A stretch of DNA of 64,000 nucleotides from Mycobacterium sp. Root135 (GCF_001426545.1 NZ_LMEZ01000006.1:292220-356219), one strand, 5' to 3'; counted from the stretch's first letter, positions 24,715-34,117 are shown. Program-made: numbers and translations. The notes: generated from the sequence alone by a model not told the origin.

Positions 24715-26175
24715 TCACTCGAGCGTGACCTGGGATCGCTTGGCGGCAATCCCGGCGCCGACCCCGAAGACCACGACGAGAAGCACCACGGCTCCGACCG
24801 CGACTGGCGTCGAACCGCCCACCAGACCGGGCAGATTCTGCAGGACGAGCACGAACACACCGGCCAGGCCGACGAGTCCGATCGCGGGTGCCACGAAAGC
24901 ACGCCACACCGGCACCTCCAGGTCCCCGGCCCGCTTGCGCGACGCGAAGAACGCGAGCACCGCCACGCTCGTCGCGATCAGCAGGATGATGATCCCGACC
25001 GTCGAGATGCCTGCCAACCAGGTATAGAACTGCGTCACCGGATCCAGGCCTACTGCGATCCCCGCCACGACGAACACCAGCACGACGATGCCGTCGAGAC
25101 CCGAGGCAAGGTGGGGAGACGCATGCCTCTCGTGTGCCTGTCCGAGCGAGGCGGGGAACACCTTGCGGTTGGACAGCGTGAAGAGGTAGCGGGCGACGAC
25201 GTTGTGGAACGACAGGATGCACGCAAACAAGCTGGTCACGAACAACACCTGGACGATGTGGAGTCCGGCCGCTCCCAGATACTGCTCGGTGGCACCGGGT
25301 AACAGTGCAGTCGGGTCGGCGACCGCCTGCGCGACCACCTGACTGTCGCCCCACGCCGTGATCAAGGCCCACGTCGAGACCGTGTAGAACACACCGATCA
25401 GGATCAACGCGAGGAACGTGGCGCGGGGAATCGTCCGAAGGGGATCGCGGGCCTCGTCGCGGAAGACCGCGGTCGCTTCGAACCCGATGAAGCTCAGGAA
25501 CGCGAACAACAACGCGATACCCGGTGCGCCGGAGACGATCTCGGATGGCGTGACGAACCCCGTCGAGAGTCCTTCCGGGCCGCCGTTGACTGCCACGACG
25601 GCGTCGAGCGCGAGCACGATCGCGACTTCCCCAATCAGCAGCACACCGAGAACGTTGCGGGACAGGTCGATGTTGCGGTGACCGAGCAGGGTGACGATCG
25701 CGAGGCCGATCAATGCCCATACGCCCCAATGGATGTCGGGCAACCCGTAGGAGGAGAACAGTGCCTGCGCCCCCTGCCCGAGCAGACCGTACACGCCAAT
25801 CTCCAAGGCCAAGTATGAGATCAGGGCCACGAAGGCGAACCCGAAACCGGTCACCCTCCCAAGGCCCTTGCCGATGTAGGAGTAGAAGGCCCCCGCGTTG
25901 GGCACGTACGGCGTCAACGCCGTAAAGCCAACCGCGAAGAACAGCACGATGACGGTGCTGATGATGAAGATCGCCGGGAAGCCGGTGCCGTTCCCGCTCG
26001 CGATGCCCAAGGGAACTGGGCCGCCGATGACGCCGAGTGGCGACGCCGCGGCCACGACGACGAAGACGATCCCCCACACGCCAAGTGATCCCCGGAGCCT
26101 TCGGTGGGGGTTCGCGTCGTCCGGTTCCCGCTCGGCTGCCCGTACGTCACCGGACCCGTCAATCTGATTCGCCAT
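24715..26175 (-). CDS. APC-family amino acid permease
   Basis: 486 residues with about twelve membrane helices. The first helix has the APC pattern VVAAASPLGVIGGPVP, and the consensus loop FLSFIGFEATAVFRDEARDP is clear. It should carry an amino acid or related cation by proton symport or exchange. It is alone on its strand, with a 138-bp gap upstream toward the GH5-like gene. Substrate unknown. Confidence 0.9.
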   Translation of the reverse strand: MANQIDGSGDVRAAEREPDDANPHRRLRGSLGVWGIVFVVVAAASPLGVIGGPVPLGIASGNGTGFPAIFIISTVIVLFFAVGFTALTPYVPNAGAFYSYIGKGLGRVTGFGFAFVALISYLALEIGVYGLLGQGAQALFSSYGLPDIHWGVWALIGLAIVTLLGHRNIDLSRNVLGVLLIGEVAIVLALDAVVAVNGGPEGLSTGFVTPSEIVSGAPGIALLFAFLSFIGFEATAVFRDEARDPLRTIPRATFLALILIGVFYTVSTWALITAWGDSQVVAQAVADPTALLPGATEQYLGAAGLHIVQVLFVTSLFACILSFHNVVARYLFTLSNRKVFPASLGQAHERHASPHLASGLDGIVVLVFVVAGIAVGLDPVTQFYTWLAGISTVGIIILLIATSVAVLAFFASRKRAGDLEVPVWRAFVAPAIGLVGLAGVFVLVLQNLPGLVGGSTPVAVGAVVLLVVVFGVGAGIAAKRSQVTLE

Positions 26176-26313
26176 GTTCGAATTCCCAATCTGTCGGTGC
26201 CGATACCGATTCGTCTAGACCAAGATTGAGGACGGGTATCTAAGCTGACAGACGCTAACGCCGGGTCATGGTAATCAAGGATGGTTGCGATCAGCGGGAT
26301 TGGATCACGGCGC

Positions 26314-27456
26314 TCAGGCCCGCCCGAGGACTCCGGTCAGCTGTTGAATCGCCTTGACCTCCGAGTCGCGATAGGCACTTCCGTCTGGTCGCAGCAGATC
26401 ACTGAACCAGACCTTGGGTTCGGACGGGTCGGGCTTGTCCCAGGTGTCCCACGGCAGGTAAGTCTGAGTCTTACCTGCGACCAGGCCCCAGTTGTAGGCG
26501 GCGACGTTGCGGCGCTTGGCAATTGGCAGGATGCCCTCGACGGTGCTGCCCTGAGGCCGGGCGAGGTATTCCGTGCACAGGATGGGGCGGCCAAGCGGGG
26601 CAAGTTCGTCGATCCTTGCCTCGAACTCCGTTGGTGACGCATACGAGTGAAAGCTGACGACGTCGGAGTTGTCGAGCTGGATGCCGGCGATCTTGCTGCG
26701 ACTACCCGAACCCCAACTGCCCTGCCACACACCGCTTGTCAGCGGCTGTCCGGGGTTCGCGGCCCTGGCCCACCCGAACACCTGCGGAAGCAACCCCGCC
26801 ACCAGCTCCAGCTTGTCGCCGCGTTCCACCTTGCGGTACACCTTGGCCGGGTTGTCGGGTTCGTTCCAGATGTCCCATGCCAAAACCCTTGGATCGCTGC
26901 GGAACTGGCCGACGACGCCCGTCACGTAGTCACGCAGCGTGGCGGCGTACTGGGGGTCACCGAGACGGTCGGCACCAGGGCCTTGCACCCATCCCGAGTT
27001 GTGTACTCCGACGACGGGCGCGTGCTGCGGCCCCAGCTTGGGATGCGGGTCCCAGCACGAGTCGAACAGGACGAACATCGGCTTGATGCCACGACTGGCT
27101 GCGATGCCGACGAACTGGGCGAGGCGCCGTTGGAATCCCTGGCGGTCCTGCGCCCACAGCAGATCGTGGAGGAAGACCCGCATCGTGTTGAACCCGAGTT
27201 GGCGGGCGATCGCGAATTCCGCGTCGATCCGCTTCGGGTCGTAGGTGCCCTGTTGGAACATCTCGATCTGGTTGATGGCTGTTGCCGGCACGTAGTTGGC
27301 GCCGACCAGCCAGCCCTGGCCCTGATACCAGGCGTTGGCACGATCCGCTGTCCACCGCACCGGGTCGGCCGAGGCCAGGGGGACACGGGTCAGCGCGGCG
27401 CCTGCTGCCATCATCAGCGGAAGCTTCAGGGCAGTTCTGCGGCGCACCAGGCCCAC
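26314..27456 (-). CDS. Tat-exported GH5-like glycoside hydrolase
   Basis: 380 residues. The N-terminus VRRRTALKLPLMMAAGAALT is a twin-arginine type signal. The body is a TIM-barrel glycosidase of the cellulase/mannanase (clan GH-A) type: NTMRVFLHDLLW, then the acid/base Glu in AWDIWNEPDNP and the probable nucleophile Glu in ILCTEYLARPQ. VVSFHSYAS is also typical. Such mycobacterial proteins are often labelled 1,4-beta-xylanase, but the true glycan is unknown. GTG start; no gene is coupled to it. Confidence 0.85.
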   Translation of the reverse strand: MGLVRRRTALKLPLMMAAGAALTRVPLASADPVRWTADRANAWYQGQGWLVGANYVPATAINQIEMFQQGTYDPKRIDAEFAIARQLGFNTMRVFLHDLLWAQDRQGFQRRLAQFVGIAASRGIKPMFVLFDSCWDPHPKLGPQHAPVVGVHNSGWVQGPGADRLGDPQYAATLRDYVTGVVGQFRSDPRVLAWDIWNEPDNPAKVYRKVERGDKLELVAGLLPQVFGWARAANPGQPLTSGVWQGSWGSGSRSKIAGIQLDNSDVVSFHSYASPTEFEARIDELAPLGRPILCTEYLARPQGSTVEGILPIAKRRNVAAYNWGLVAGKTQTYLPWDTWDKPDPSEPKVWFSDLLRPDGSAYRDSEVKAIQQLTGVLGRA

Positions 27457-27708
27457 CGTAGGTTCCGCGGCGGGCGGGTCGGCCCTGCGGGACGAATCGC
27501 AATCGTTCGGGTTCGCAATCGTTATCCGACTGGTTTCTTACCGCCGATTGTGCACTTTTGCGACGCCGCGGGGTGTGAACGCGTGACGAAAGTCCACGCT
27601 CGGCGGGAGGTAGGGGGCAGTGCGTCCCAGCCCAATGCTGACTTTAAGGGTGGCGTCGGTAGCATAGGCAATCCTTGCAGGGGGCGGACGGAAAGGCCTT
27701 TACGCGTG

Positions 27709-28020
27709 ATGAAGATCCGCATCGCCGCAGTGACGTCGACGGTTGGCGCGCTGGCCCTTCTGCTGGCCCCCTCTGCGGCGGCCGACTTCGACCGCGCGGG
27801 TTACCTCCGGTGCATGGTGTCCGACGCGATGTCGGTCGGCGGTCTCACCATCGACTCCAGTTCCGCAGCCAAGATCGGCGCCGAGGCCTACGACTCCATG
27901 GGTGGCGGGTCGAGCAAGGCCGCCCAGCAGGAGGCGACCGCCGCAGTGGTCAAGAGGCACGGGTTGTCGGAGCCGCTGGCAGCGCTCATCGTGCGGTGCG
28001 CCAGCAATCCCCACGGCTGA
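27709..28020 (+). CDS. Small exported protein of unknown function
   Basis: 103 residues. A signal peptide is clear: MKIRIAAVTSTVGALALLLA, with likely cleavage after SAAA. The mature part of about 78 residues has two cysteines (RCMV and VRCAS) that could form a disulfide, and a Gly/Ser hinge (MGGGSSK). The size and layout resemble many small mycobacterial exported proteins, but I do not recognise the family. Start ATG at 27709; GTG at 27706 is also possible. It is convergent with the TetR gene. Confidence 0.75.
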   Translation: MKIRIAAVTSTVGALALLLAPSAAADFDRAGYLRCMVSDAMSVGGLTIDSSSAAKIGAEAYDSMGGGSSKAAQQEATAAVVKRHGLSEPLAALIVRCASNPHG

Positions 28021-28026
28021 GGGTCG

Positions 28027-28623
28027 TCACCGCGAGCCGCGGCCGACCGCCTCGTCGAGAAGTGTCTGAGCGGCCTTCCTGGCCTGCGCCCATGGCGCAG
28101 GGTCGTTGAGCGACGTGGACATCGCGGCCGCGCCCTCGAAGAGGATGGCGAGTTGGTTGCCAAGCAGCTTCGGGTTGGCCGCACCCGCGGCCTGCGCCAG
28201 TTCGACCACGCCGTCGACGTAGCTCCGCTTGTGCGCCTCGACGATGTCGTGAACCTCGGGCATGCCGCCGGCGGCTTCGACGGCCGCGTTGTGGAAGGGG
28301 CAACCACGCAACGGCCCCTCACCGCCCGGTGGCACCTCGAAGAGCGCCAGGATGCGCGACTTGGGGCTGCGCTTGCTTGCCGTCGAACCGGGGTTGACGG
28401 GATCGCCGATGCCCTCCCTGATGTGGCGTAGGTACTCCTCGACGACCGCTTCCTTGCTCGGGAAGTGTTGGTAGAGGGTGCGTTTGGACACCGACGCCTC
28501 GGCGGCCAGGCGTTCTACGCCGGTGGCGTTGATGCCGTCGGCGTAGAACAGCCTGACCGCGGCGTCGAGGATTCGTTGACGGGCGCCCCGGCCGCCGCGC
28601 TGCGGCTCGACATGCGTGTTCAT
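28027..28623 (-). CDS. TetR-family transcriptional repressor
   Basis: 198 residues. The N-terminal HTH is typical: RQRILDAAVRLFYADGINATGV then SVSKRTLYQHFPSKEAVVEEY. The C-terminal domain has a GCPFHNAAVEA segment seen in the TetR_C group that includes repressors of oxidoreductase genes. It is divergent from an SDR gene, and two inverted repeats lie between them, one touching its own start. This predicts autoregulation and control of the SDR. Confidence 0.92.
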   Translation of the reverse strand: MNTHVEPQRGGRGARQRILDAAVRLFYADGINATGVERLAAEASVSKRTLYQHFPSKEAVVEEYLRHIREGIGDPVNPGSTASKRSPKSRILALFEVPPGGEGPLRGCPFHNAAVEAAGGMPEVHDIVEAHKRSYVDGVVELAQAAGAANPKLLGNQLAILFEGAAAMSTSLNDPAPWAQARKAAQTLLDEAVGRGSR

Positions 28624-28627
28624 CACC

Positions 28628-28651
28628 GAAGTATACCGCTTGGTTTACTTC
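28628..28651. promoter_or_regulatory. TetR operator copy 1 (imperfect inverted repeat)
   Basis: Arms GAAGTATACC and GGTTTACTTC are separated by GCTT; eight of ten positions pair. It lies 5 bp from the TetR start codon and has the same design as the perfect copy 25 bp further on. Binding here would block TetR translation or transcription start. Confidence 0.7.
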
Positions 28652-28676
28652 GTGGACAGTGCGGTGTACCGTCGTC

Positions 28677-28700
28677 GAAGTACACCATTCGGTGTACTTC
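28677..28700. promoter_or_regulatory. TetR operator copy 2 (perfect inverted repeat)
   Basis: Arms GAAGTACACC and GGTGTACTTC are exact reverse complements around ATTC. The site is 27 bp before the SDR start and so overlaps its likely promoter. Together with copy 1 it marks the regulator's own binding sequence. Confidence 0.8.
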
Positions 28701-28727
28701 GAGTCGGCGCACACCAGGAGATTTCAC

Positions 28728-29423
28728 ATGACCACACTCAAGGACCAGACCGTCCTCGTCACCGGAGCCAACCGAGGGATGGGGCGCCACTACGTGACCC
28801 AGCTCCTCGACCGTGGGGTGGCCAAGGTCTACGCCGCGGCCCGAGACTCCTCACAGGTCGACGCGTCCGATCCTCGCGTGGTGGCCCTGACCCTCGACGT
28901 CACCGACCCCCAGTCGGTGGCCGCGGCGGCGGAGACGGCATCAGACGTCAGCGTCCTGATCAACAACGCGGGCATTGCACGGATCGCGTCCGTGCTCGAG
29001 CCCGGCGCTCCGACACTACGAGAAGAGCTGGAAACCAACCTGTTTGGACCGCTCGCCTTGGCGTCCTCGTTCGCCGACCGGATCGCCGACCGGGGCGGCG
29101 CCATCGTGAACGTCGCATCGGTGCTGTCGTGGTTGCCCGTCGCCGGCAGCTACGGGGTGTCCAAGGCCGCGGTGTGGAGCGCCACCGATTCGATCCGCCT
29201 GGAGCTTGCCCCGCGCGGCGTCCAGGTCGTCGGGGTCTACGTGGGCTACGTCGACACCGACATGGCGTCGTTCACCGACGCCCCCAAGACCGACCCCGCC
29301 GAGGTGGTGCGCCAGGTTCTCGACGGCGTGGAGGCCGGCGCAGACGAGGTGCTCGCCGACGAACTGACCCGCAACGTGCGCTCGCAGCTGAACGAGCCGA
29401 TCGGAGCACGCGCCCTGGGCTGA
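28728..29423 (+). CDS. Short-chain dehydrogenase controlled by the divergent TetR
   Basis: 231 residues, classical SDR: VLVTGANRGMG for cofactor binding, VLINNAG, the Ser of NVASVLS and the catalytic YGVSK. The C-terminal part is standard length. ATG with AGGAG 7 nt upstream. Two copies of an inverted repeat upstream suggest induction by a ligand of the TetR protein. Substrate unknown. Confidence 0.92.
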   Translation: MTTLKDQTVLVTGANRGMGRHYVTQLLDRGVAKVYAAARDSSQVDASDPRVVALTLDVTDPQSVAAAAETASDVSVLINNAGIARIASVLEPGAPTLREELETNLFGPLALASSFADRIADRGGAIVNVASVLSWLPVAGSYGVSKAAVWSATDSIRLELAPRGVQVVGVYVGYVDTDMASFTDAPKTDPAEVVRQVLDGVEAGADEVLADELTRNVRSQLNEPIGARALG

Positions 29424-29452
29424 GCGTCCGCGGGTGTGCCAGGCTGGACGCC

Positions 29453-29752
29453 ATGATCGTCGCGTTCAGCCTCAGCCCATCTGCCGGTGACGACACGGGA
29501 GGCGTCCACGAGGCGGTGGCCGAGGCCGTCCGCGTCGTGCGCGCGTCCGGACTGCCCAACGAGACCAACGCAATGTTCACCAACATCGAAGGCGAATGGG
29601 ACGAGGTGATGGCCGTCGTCAAGCAGGCCGTCGACGCCGTCGCCGCCGCCTCGCCCCGGGTGAGCCTGGTGCTCAAGGCCGACATCCGCCCCGGCTACAC
29701 CGGCCAGCTCAGCGCGAAGGTGCAACGGGTGGAGGAAGCGCTCCAAGACTGA
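29453..29752 (+). CDS. MTH1187/YkoF-like thiamine-binding family protein
   Basis: 99 residues with the ferredoxin-like fold pattern of the MTH1187 (DUF77) family: an early FSLSPSAGD, VHEAVAEAVRVVRASGLPNETNAMFTNIEG and the terminal KADIRPGYTGQLSAKV. Members bind thiamine or other small ligands as tetramers. The 3' end overlaps that of the convergent carboxyltransferase gene by 44 bp. Confidence 0.8.
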   Translation: MIVAFSLSPSAGDDTGGVHEAVAEAVRVVRASGLPNETNAMFTNIEGEWDEVMAVVKQAVDAVAAASPRVSLVLKADIRPGYTGQLSAKVQRVEEALQD

Positions 29753-31256
29753 TTGCGTCGGCCGAGCCGTATCCCACCCGGTTGAACCGCTTGGCCCTGG
29801 CGATCATTCGCATGTCGCCGTCCTGAGCGATCAGCTCGGCGAGCTCCCGATGCAACGCGGCACCCACCCGCTCGCAGAACTGTTGCGCCTCCTCGGCCGC
29901 GTCGGGACGCTCGGGGATGACCAGGTCGACGATCCCGGCCCGCCGCAGATCCAGCGACCGAATTCCCTGCCGGTCGGCCATCTCGGCGGCGTGGGCGACG
30001 TCGCGATGCACGATCGCGCTGGCGCCCTCCGGCGGCAGTGGCGAGAGCCACGCGTGCTGCGCGGCCAGCACACGGTCGGCGGGCACCAGCGCCAATGCGC
30101 CTCCCCCGGTGCCCTGCCCAAGCAGCAGCGACACCGTCGGGGTGTCCAGGTCGACCATGTCGGCGATGCACCGCGCGATCTCGCCGGCGAGCCCGCCCTC
30201 CTCGGCATCCTTGGAGAGCGCCGCGCCCGCGGTGTCGATCACGGTGACCAGCGGCAGCTGCAGGTCCTGCGCCAGGCGCATCCCGCGGCGCGCCTCACGC
30301 AGGGCGGCGGGTCCGAGCGGGGTGCTCGGCGTCTGACCGCGCCGGTCCTGACCCAACAGCACACACGGCACGTCTCCGAAGCGCACCAGCGCCAGGATCA
30401 GCCCCGGATCCGACTCGCCCTGCCCGGTTCCGTTGAGCGGCAACACGTCTGCGGCGGCATTGAAGAGGAGTTCGCGGACGCCAGGACGGTCGCTGCGCCG
30501 CGACGCCAGCACCGACGTCCACGCGGGCACGTCCTCGACGCCCCAGTCGGGCGGGTCGACCACCAGCCGGCGGCACCGCGGCGCGTCGGTCATGATGCGC
30601 AGCGCGCGGTCGACGATCTCACCGAGCTGCTCGGGCGGCCGGACCGCGTCGATCAGACCGTGGGCCTGCAGATTCTCCGACGTCTGCACGCCACGGGGGA
30701 ACCGGTCGTCGTAGAGCGCCTCGTAGACGCGCGGCCCCAGGAACCCGATCAGCGCGCTGGGTTCGGCGACCGTCAGGTGTCCGAGTGACCCCCACGACGC
30801 GAACACCCCACCGGTCGTCGGGTGGCGCAGGTAGACGAGGTACGGCAGGTGGGCCGCCTTGTGGGCGGTGATCGCGGCGGTGATCTTGACCATCTGGAGG
30901 AATGCGACGGTGCCCTCCTGCATCCGGGTTCCCCCCGAGGTGGGCAGCGCCAACAGCGGCAGGCCTTCGGCGGTCGCCCGGTTGATGGCCGTGACCAGTC
31001 GATCCCCCGCCGCGACGCCGATCGAGCCGGCCAGGAAGGCGAACTCGCTCAACAGGATTGCGACCCGTCGGCCGCGGATCGTCACCGCCCCGGTGACGAC
31101 CGATTCGTCGAGGCCGGTCTTGGCTCTGGCGGCCGCCAGTTCGTCGGCGTAGGCCCGGTCGACGGGGTATTCGACGGCCGGCGAGTCCCAGCATTCGAAG
31201 CTGTCAGAGTCGGCGACGACGTCGAGCAGCTCGGCCGCGCTCAGCCGCGTCGTCAC
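29709..31256 (-). CDS. accD3: AccD3-like acyl-CoA carboxyltransferase (fused alpha/beta type)
   Basis: 515 residues with both halves of a carboxyltransferase. The N-half has LPTSGGTRMQEGTVAFLQMVK and HPTTGGVFASWGSLGHLTVAEP; the C-half has GPAALREARRGMRLA, VIDTAGAALSKDAE, LLLGQGTGGGALAL and LSPLPPEGASAIV. The pattern closely recalls mycobacterial AccD3; no N-terminal zinc finger is present. It would move a carboxyl group between biotin and an acyl-CoA. The biotin carrier must come from elsewhere. GTG start overlaps the CoA-transferase stop, so it probably acts on the CoA ester made by that enzyme. Confidence 0.88.
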   Translation of the reverse strand: MTTRLSAAELLDVVADSDSFECWDSPAVEYPVDRAYADELAAARAKTGLDESVVTGAVTIRGRRVAILLSEFAFLAGSIGVAAGDRLVTAINRATAEGLPLLALPTSGGTRMQEGTVAFLQMVKITAAITAHKAAHLPYLVYLRHPTTGGVFASWGSLGHLTVAEPSALIGFLGPRVYEALYDDRFPRGVQTSENLQAHGLIDAVRPPEQLGEIVDRALRIMTDAPRCRRLVVDPPDWGVEDVPAWTSVLASRRSDRPGVRELLFNAAADVLPLNGTGQGESDPGLILALVRFGDVPCVLLGQDRRGQTPSTPLGPAALREARRGMRLAQDLQLPLVTVIDTAGAALSKDAEEGGLAGEIARCIADMVDLDTPTVSLLLGQGTGGGALALVPADRVLAAQHAWLSPLPPEGASAIVHRDVAHAAEMADRQGIRSLDLRRAGIVDLVIPERPDAAEEAQQFCERVGAALHRELAELIAQDGDMRMIARAKRFNRVGYGSADAISLGALPPPVAPSR

Positions 31257-32446
31257 ACCGCCTCCTTGAGCCAGGCCCGCACCAGCTCGTCGTCGCCACC
31301 CAGCACCGGCGGCGAAAGGTGGTGTGTCTCGGTGACTTCGGTGCCGTCGGCGTCGAAGAAGCGCAGCGGCGGACCAGGCAGGGTGACCCGGCCCAACGTC
31401 GGATGGTCGACGTCGACGAGCAGGCCCTGAGACTTGGTTTGCTCCCACTCGTACACCTCTTGGACGTTGCGCACCTTGCCCGCCGGGACGCCCATCTCGT
31501 CGAGCAACTTCAGCAGCGGCTCGGTGTCCCACGCGCCGAACAGTTCCGAGACCAGTTCGATCACACGGAGGCGGTTGCCGACCCGCTGCGGGTTGGTGGC
31601 CATGCCGTCGCGGTCGGGGTCGACGCCGAAGCCCTCGCAGAAGCGGTGCCACAAACCTTCGCTGCCCACCGAGATCTGCACTGCCCCATCGGCGGTCGGG
31701 AACAAGCCGTACGGGCAGATCGACGGATGATGGTTGCCTTGGGCCTCGCCGACCTCGCCGGCGACGGTCCACTTGGTGCCCTGAAAGGCGTGCACGCCGA
31801 CGACGCTGGCCAGCAACGACGTTCGCACGACCCGGCCGCGGCCGGTACGGTCGCGTTCGCGCAGTGCGGCGAGGACGCCGAACGCGCCGTACATGCCTGC
31901 GAGCAGGTCGGCGATCGGAACGCCAACGCGCTGAACGTCATCGGGCCCCGAACCGGTGAACGACATGAGACCCGCCTCCCCCTGGGCGATCTGGTCGTAC
32001 CCCGACCGGCCGCCTTCCGGCCCGTCGTGACCGAACCCGCTGATGGACAGCACGACCAGTCGCGGGTTGAGTTCGGCGAGCCGTTCGGTCGAGAAGCCCA
32101 GGCGGTCCAGCACGCCGGTCCGGAAGTTCTCGAGCAGGACGTCGGCGCGGCACACCATCTGCTCGAGCGCCTCCCTGCCCTCGTCGGTCTTCAGGTCCAG
32201 CGCGATCGACCGCTTGTTGCGATTCGCCGACAGGAAGTAGGTGGATTCGCGTTCGGCATCCTTGGGCTCAACGAAGGGCGGTCCCCAGGACCGGGTGTCG
32301 TCCCCGCCCTTGGGGCTCTCCACCTTGATGACGTCGGCGCCGAGATCGCCCAGCATCATGGCCGCGTGGGGGCCGGCGAGCGCCCGCGTCAGATCGACGA
32401 CCACGGTGCCGGCCAGCGGACCCGTTCTCCCTGAATTGAGTGGCAT
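31253..32446 (-). CDS. Family III (CaiB/BaiF) CoA-transferase
   Basis: 397 residues. Family features are VVDLTRALAGPHAAMMLGDLGADVIKVESP, NRNKRSIALDLK, ADVLLENFRTGVLDRLG with the catalytic Asp region, and SGYDQIAQGEAGLMSFTG. It transfers CoA between carboxylic acids without a free thioester. It follows a MatC-type carrier (after a terminator) and is coupled to an AccD3-like gene, which suggests activation of an imported dicarboxylate. Upstream at 32471-32490 lies a half-site CTAGCCA shared with the matC operator. Confidence 0.92.
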   Translation of the reverse strand: MPLNSGRTGPLAGTVVVDLTRALAGPHAAMMLGDLGADVIKVESPKGGDDTRSWGPPFVEPKDAERESTYFLSANRNKRSIALDLKTDEGREALEQMVCRADVLLENFRTGVLDRLGFSTERLAELNPRLVVLSISGFGHDGPEGGRSGYDQIAQGEAGLMSFTGSGPDDVQRVGVPIADLLAGMYGAFGVLAALRERDRTGRGRVVRTSLLASVVGVHAFQGTKWTVAGEVGEAQGNHHPSICPYGLFPTADGAVQISVGSEGLWHRFCEGFGVDPDRDGMATNPQRVGNRLRVIELVSELFGAWDTEPLLKLLDEMGVPAGKVRNVQEVYEWEQTKSQGLLVDVDHPTLGRVTLPGPPLRFFDADGTEVTETHHLSPPVLGGDDELVRAWLKEAV

Positions 32447-32558
32447 GGCGCGATCCTCCCGTTGGATTGGTGACCTAGTGGCCTAGCCAATTATCAACGT
32501 AACGAAAGCCGGTGTCAATGCCGAAATTTGCAGCTCAGCGATCATTTTGACGCACTAA

Positions 32559-32588
32559 ACGGCGGCACGCGTCGCCGCGTGCCGCCGT
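32559..32588 (-). terminator. Terminator after the MatC-type permease gene
   Basis: A perfect 13-bp stem, ACGGCGGCACGCG with CGCGTGCCGCCGT, closes on TCGC. It lies 11 bp beyond the permease stop on the minus strand and is followed by a short T-rich tail in that direction. It separates the permease from the CoA-transferase operon, which must have its own promoter. Confidence 0.8.
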
Positions 32589-32599
32589 CGCGTCTGGGA

Positions 32600-33973
32600 T
32601 CAGAGCCAGCCGGGGACCACCAGGATCGCCCACGCGATGACCGGTCCGATGACGACCACCAGCGCGCTGTACTTGAGGATCTGCTTGTAGAACACGTCTC
32701 TGTCGACGCCCTGGGCGTTGGCCAGTACCAGCGCTCCGTTGGTCGAGAACGGGCTGACGTCGACGATGGTCGAAGCGATGGACAGTGCCACGATGACCCC
32801 GATGGCACCGACGTCGCCCGCCAGCAGGAACGGGACCGCGAGCGGGATGGTGACGCCGAGGATCGCGGTCGACGAGGCGAAGGCCGAGACGATGGCGCCG
32901 ATGTAGCACAGCAGCAAGGCCACCAGGAGCGGAACACCAAGGCCCGCAACGCCGTTGCCCACCCATTCCACGGTGCCCGCCTCTTGCAGAACCCCGACGA
33001 AGGTGAGGACGCCGCCGATGAGGAGGACCGTCGACCAGCTGATCTGGTTGATGGCTCCCTTCTGAGCCTTCGGCGACGCGAGCGCCAGGATCACCGCAAC
33101 GGTCATGGAGACGAAGCCGACGTCGAGATCGAGAATGAGCGAGAACACCGCCAGGGACACCAGTCCGACCAGGGTGAGGATCTGCTCGAACGTGATGGCC
33201 TTGACGGCCGTGGCCAGCGGCGGCGCCTTCTCGGCGGTCACCGCCTGCGAGGGGGACTTGGTGGTGGTCGTGCCGAAGCCGCGCATCACCGTCGTCGGCG
33301 TCTTGCCACCGCCCACCGAGCCGGTGTCGTCGACCGGACGGGTGGCGTCCTCGTCGTGCACGCTGCGTCCGATCAGCGCGCGGCCGCCAAGGAAGACGAA
33401 CAGCAGGACACCGATGGCGGCGTTGAACAGCAGGCTGCCAAGGAAGAGGGTGAGCGGGCTGTTCTCCAGCCCCGCCTTGGACGCGATGTTGTTGACGGTG
33501 ACGCCGTAGATGCTGATCGGCGAGAAACCGCCGGCCTGGGCGCCGTGGATGACCATCATGCCCATCAGCAGTGCGTTGATCTTGTATCGAGCCGCGAAGC
33601 CGAGGGCGATGGGGGCGACGATGGCGACGGCGGCGGGTCCGAGCGCTCCGATCGACGTCAGGACGCCGGTGATGCCGAACATCACCCACGGGATGAGCGC
33701 GACCCGCCCTCCGACGAGACGCACGGCACCGCGAACCAGGAGGTCGACCGTGCCGTTGTTCTGCGCGATCGCGAAGAGGTAGGTGATGCCGACGAGGGTC
33801 AGAAACAGGCTGCTGGGAAAGCCGCCGATGATCTGGTCGGCGTCCATTCCGACGGCGACGGTGCCAACGAAGAACGCCGCGACGAAGCCGAGCGCGCCCA
33901 TGTTGACCGGCAACACGGTGGCGGCGATGAACATGACGGCCAGCGCCAAGATCGGTATCAGTTCGGTGGGCAT
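32600..33973 (-). CDS. MatC-type dicarboxylate (malonate-like) permease
   Basis: 457 residues with about eleven to twelve helices and a hydrophilic central loop (about 205-245). The N-terminal part has the MatC-type pattern ALGFVAAFFVGTVAVGMDADQIIGGFP, followed by ITGVLTSIGALGPAAVAIVAP and the GFSPISIYGVTVNNIA segment. The second half repeats the motif as FASSTAILGVTIPLA and IVDVSPFSTNGALVLANA. MatC-type carriers import malonate or related dicarboxylates. A GntR gene is divergent, as in known malonate loci, but no MatA or MatB gene is present here. Confidence 0.85.
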   Translation of the reverse strand: MPTELIPILALAVMFIAATVLPVNMGALGFVAAFFVGTVAVGMDADQIIGGFPSSLFLTLVGITYLFAIAQNNGTVDLLVRGAVRLVGGRVALIPWVMFGITGVLTSIGALGPAAVAIVAPIALGFAARYKINALLMGMMVIHGAQAGGFSPISIYGVTVNNIASKAGLENSPLTLFLGSLLFNAAIGVLLFVFLGGRALIGRSVHDEDATRPVDDTGSVGGGKTPTTVMRGFGTTTTKSPSQAVTAEKAPPLATAVKAITFEQILTLVGLVSLAVFSLILDLDVGFVSMTVAVILALASPKAQKGAINQISWSTVLLIGGVLTFVGVLQEAGTVEWVGNGVAGLGVPLLVALLLCYIGAIVSAFASSTAILGVTIPLAVPFLLAGDVGAIGVIVALSIASTIVDVSPFSTNGALVLANAQGVDRDVFYKQILKYSALVVVIGPVIAWAILVVPGWL

Positions 33974-33993
33974 CTCGATCTCCGCCTCGTCAG

Positions 33994-34014
33994 GTGGCTA
34001 ATTGGACTAGCCAC
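33994..34014. promoter_or_regulatory. Inverted repeat operator between the permease and GntR genes
   Basis: GTGGCTA and TAGCCAC are exact reverse complements separated by 7 nt. It sits 20 bp upstream of the permease start in the divergent region with the GntR gene, the usual place for autoregulated control. The half-site recurs before the CoA-transferase gene. Confidence 0.7.
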
Positions 34015-34117
34015 TGGGTCACTTGCAGTGAATCAGTGAACCAGGTCACTGTCAACCCCGACTATGGCGGCCGTCATGCCAATCGTCGGGCTATCGTGTG
34101 GTCCAGAGGAACAGAGA

